Shown here: positions 62,042-64,000 of the stretch, one piece after another | How positions within the stretch are numbered: position 1 is the first letter of the stretch | Layout of the letters: the number at the start of each line of letters is the position of its first letter | DNA from: Alphaproteobacteria bacterium | GTDB taxonomy: Bacteria; Pseudomonadota; Alphaproteobacteria; UBA7985; JAUIBT01 | Assembly: GCA_030428255.1 (NCBI GenBank) | Contig: JAUIBT010000019.1 | Coordinates: 1-64,000, forward strand | Length of the DNA stretch: 64,000 nt | Direction of reading: 5' to 3' | Position numbers and translations under genes: made by a program | The notes under the pieces: generated by a model | The model's database searches: none | The model's input: only the letters and a program-made list of their open reading frames with translations | What the model was told of the DNA's origin: nothing

Positions 62042-63010
62042 TCAGTGGTCTCGTTCAAAAACAAAGTCAGCCATGTGCAACAAAAAATGAGTTTCGATGC
62101 TGAGCGGCGCCAAGCAGAGTTTGGCTTCGCGCGCTAGGTCTTGAGCTTTGGCTTGTGCGCCTACCAGGCCGTAGTGGGTGATAAAGGTGGCTTTGCCCTT
62201 GGCTTCGTCTTGGCCGGAGGGCTTACCAAGGGTTGCCTCATCGGCCTGGGCATCCAGTAGGTCATCGGTAATCTGAAAGCAGAGCCCGATGCGGTCCGCA
62301 TAGCGGCGTAGCGCCTGGCGCTCCTCCACCGAGGCTTGCCCCAGTATAGCGCCAGACTCCACCGCAAAGGCAATCAGCGCGCCAGTCTTGCGCGCTTGCA
62401 GGCGGCGGGTGGTCATACGGTCAAAGCCAGGCTCAGATTCAGCGATCATGTCCAGCATTTGGCCGCCACACATGCCCTTGTAGCCACTAGCACACGCCAG
62501 TCCGAGGCAAAGCTCAGCGCGCACCTCGGCTTGTGCTGCGGTTTGCGGGTCAGCGAGAATCTCAAATGCCAGGGCCTGCAGAGCATCACCGGCCAACACC
62601 GCCGTAGCCTCATCGTGCAAGACATGCAGGGTCGGACGACCACGGCGCGTCTCGGCGTTGTCCATGGCGGGCAGGTCGTCATGGATCAGAGAGTAAGCGT
62701 GTAGCGCCTCCAAAGCGCAAGCCAACCGCAGCCCGCGTTCACGACCAACGCCATAAGCGCGCGCCGTTTGCAGAGCCAGTAGACCGCGCACGCGCTTGCC
62801 ACCACCGCCCAGGGCATAGCGCATGGCTTGCGGCAGGCGGTCTTCGATCAGACCCTCGTCGGGGCAAAGTGTGTCGAGCGCTTGCGATATGGCCGCGACA
62901 TCATCGGCCATGGTGGCGCGAAAGGCCTCGGTTTCTTCAGCGCCATTCGTGCTGGCTTCGAATTGTGGCGTCTGGCCCATAAAGCCACCGGAAGTCTGCT
63001 CAGGACTCAC
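62042..63010 (-). CDS. ispA: Farnesyl/geranyl diphosphate synthase (polyprenyl synthetase)
   Basis: 322 residues from a GTG at 63010 that abuts xseB, with GAGG upstream; an ATG at 62980 is an alternative. The first Asp-rich motif is HDDLPAMDNAETRRG and the second ITDDLLD. Upstream KRVRGLL binds diphosphate. The Met/Leu spacing before the first motif suits short-chain FPP synthases. It supplies farnesyl diphosphate. Confidence 0.94.
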   Translation of the reverse strand: MSPEQTSGGFMGQTPQFEASTNGAEETEAFRATMADDVAAISQALDTLCPDEGLIEDRLPQAMRYALGGGGKRVRGLLALQTARAYGVGRERGLRLACALEALHAYSLIHDDLPAMDNAETRRGRPTLHVLHDEATAVLAGDALQALAFEILADPQTAAQAEVRAELCLGLACASGYKGMCGGQMLDMIAESEPGFDRMTTRRLQARKTGALIAFAVESGAILGQASVEERQALRRYADRIGLCFQITDDLLDAQADEATLGKPSGQDEAKGKATFITHYGLVGAQAKAQDLAREAKLCLAPLSIETHFLLHMADFVFERDH

Positions 63011-63012
63011 CG

Positions 63013-63267
63013 TTAAGCCTCGCTATCAAAAGGCTCGGCGCGCGGGCTGCCATCAGGCCCCAAGCTGATTTGCTCGATCTTCATTTTCGCCTCTTTCAGC
63101 TTGGCCTCGCAGTGAGCGCGCAGCATGGCGCCGCGCTCATAGGCCGCTATGGCCTGGTCCAGTTTGGCGTCCCCGCGCTCCATGGAATCAACGATGCCGC
63201 GCAGTTCGTCCATAGCTTGCTCGAAGCTCATGGCTAGGATGTCGTCAGGAAGGGAAGGGGTGGTCAT
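63013..63267 (-). CDS. xseB: Exodeoxyribonuclease VII small subunit
   Basis: 84 residues. The XseB core FEQAMDELRGIVDSMERGDAKLDQAIAAYERGAML is present (about 15-48). It joins XseA in exonuclease VII. The next gene starts 3 bases after its stop, consistent with one operon. Confidence 0.95.
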   Translation of the reverse strand: MTTPSLPDDILAMSFEQAMDELRGIVDSMERGDAKLDQAIAAYERGAMLRAHCEAKLKEAKMKIEQISLGPDGSPRAEPFDSEA

Positions 63268-63305
63268 GCTTGGTCCGCAAATTTAAGGAGGTGATGGAGA
63301 AGGGC

Positions 63306-64000
63306 TCAGACATTCAGGAGGAGGTACTCGCGTTCCCAGCTTGAAACAACGCCTTGGTAGTGATCAAGCTCGGTTTCTTTCACCTGGTTGACGGCAACAA
63401 CAAAGGGTTCGCCCAATACCGCGTGCAGGCTTTTGGCCAAGTTAAAGCGCCAGAGTGCGTCGTAAAGGGTGCGCGGCAGCGTGTGGGCCTTGGAATAAGC
63501 ATCGCCATCAACGGGCGGCTGAGCGTCGATTTTCTCGATCAAGCCCAACAGGCCGCAAGCCAGAGTGGCGGCGGTGGCAAGATAGGGATTCGCGTCGGCA
63601 CCGGCCACCCGGTTTTCCACGCGCGTCGCCTGGGGATCGGACAAGGGAACCCGAAGACCAACAGTGCGGTTATCGCAGGCCCAGTGGGTATTGATGGGCG
63701 CGTCCAAGAACTTGCGAAAGCGGCGATAGGAGTTGACGTTGGGCGATAGCAGCGGCATGGCAGCGGCCATATAGTGCTGAAGGCCACCGATAAAGTGCAT
63801 GAATTCATCGGTAAAGGTTCCGCTGTCGGTAGCAAAGATATTGCGGCCTTCCTTGTTGATCACCGACACATGCAGGTGCAGCGCCGAGCCCGGCTGATCC
63901 TCGATGGGTTTGGCCATGAAGGTTGCGTAGATGTCGTGCTTCAAGGCTGCCTCACGTACCGTGCGCTTGAACAACATGGTCTGATCGGCGCGCTCAAGCG
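63306..64000 (-). CDS. Glutamine synthetase family protein, C-terminal part (cut by window edge)
   Basis: The frame stays open to position 64000; the residues just before the first internal Met read LERADQT. About 231 C-terminal residues are visible. The catalytic-domain signatures ATFMAKPIEDQPGSALHLHVS, PNVNSYRRF and RVENRVAGADANPYLATAATLA are present. The ending YQGVVSSWEREYLLLNV is more like PuuA/GlnT-type gamma-glutamyl-polyamine or -amine synthetases than housekeeping GlnA. The adenylylation loop of GlnA is absent in the visible part. Upstream sequence is needed to classify it. Confidence 0.9.
   Translation of the reverse strand, partial: LERADQTMLFKRTVREAALKHDIYATFMAKPIEDQPGSALHLHVSVINKEGRNIFATDSGTFTDEFMHFIGGLQHYMAAAMPLLSPNVNSYRRFRKFLDAPINTHWACDNRTVGLRVPLSDPQATRVENRVAGADANPYLATAATLACGLLGLIEKIDAQPPVDGDAYSKAHTLPRTLYDALWRFNLAKSLHAVLGEPFVVAVNQVKETELDHYQGVVSSWEREYLLLNV

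Noticed and set aside
1-64000. Many long antisense ORFs across core genes
   Set aside because: Typical of GC-rich coding DNA, where the strand opposite a gene often stays open; none has its own ribosome binding site plus a recognisable domain.

Overview
This window looks like chromosomal DNA of a free-living, probably marine, alphaproteobacterium. GC is high (near 60 % by eye), GTG and TTG starts are common, and many gene pairs overlap by 4 to 30 bases. Several gene orders are typical of alphaproteobacteria: pheS-pheT, ribD-ribE-ribH-nusB-thiL, bamE facing the CBP3 chaperone followed by yceD, plsX-ihfA-merR, and xseB-ispA-dxs-tlyA. TRAP transport, a DmdA-like demethylase and corrinoid/THF one-carbon genes suggest a marine or osmolyte-using lifestyle; that is inference. 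I saw no tRNA, rRNA or CRISPR array.

Layout. 1-1298: the 3' end of an IS5-type transposase, an orphan ORF and 0.5 kb of apparently empty DNA. 1299-4853: pheST and its terminator. 5-9.8 kb: a secreted protein, then a one-carbon block (DUF1638 protein and corrinoid protein leftward; Fe-S protein and formate-THF ligase rightward). 9.8-18.8 kb: a catabolic island with a sulfatase and LysR regulator facing a TRAP transporter and a three-subunit opine-oxidase/HcnABC-like dehydrogenase. 18.9-21.7 kb: a small helical protein, beta-carbonic anhydrase, a hemerythrin-domain protein and NudC. 21.8-27.6 kb: a DmdA-like demethylase divergent from metY, an alpha/beta hydrolase and a FadN-type beta-oxidation enzyme. 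27.7-33.4 kb: riboflavin genes, nusB, thiL, an MFS protein and pyrophosphatase. 33.5-41.7 kb: a secreted HExxH protein, bamE, CBP3, yceD, plsX, ihfA, merR, cimA, an rRNA/tRNA methyltransferase and rpsD. 41.7-51.3 kb: transporters, an outer-membrane barrel followed by a structured untranslated region, yaaA, tdk, flavin reductase, selO, an L,D-transpeptidase and an hpaD-type dioxygenase. 51.4-52.3 kb: its LysR regulator. 52.9-57.2 kb: two large secreted proteins of unknown function. 57.4 kb to the end: a GMC oxidoreductase, the isoprenoid operon and a glutamine-synthetase family gene cut by the window edge.

How parts may work together. DmdA would pass a methyl group from DMSP to THF; MetY can take methanethiol released later in that pathway into methionine; formate-THF ligase and the corrinoid protein act on the same C1 pool. 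The TRAP transporter, the oxidase trio and the divergent LysR gene form a self-contained uptake, oxidation and regulation unit for an unknown, probably amino-acid-like substrate.

The best candidate for something undescribed is the gene pair at 52863-57190. One gene encodes a 1030-residue envelope protein with six copies of a ~30-residue helical repeat, a Gln-rich linker, a beta-rich C-terminal half and a duplicated FDDIF motif. The other encodes a 391-residue secreted helical protein. Both have unusually long N-terminal extensions before the signal sequence. Second-tier candidates are the hairpin-rich RNA region at 44843-45112, the dmdA-metY-hydrolase-fadN cluster, and the corrinoid block without a methyltransferase.
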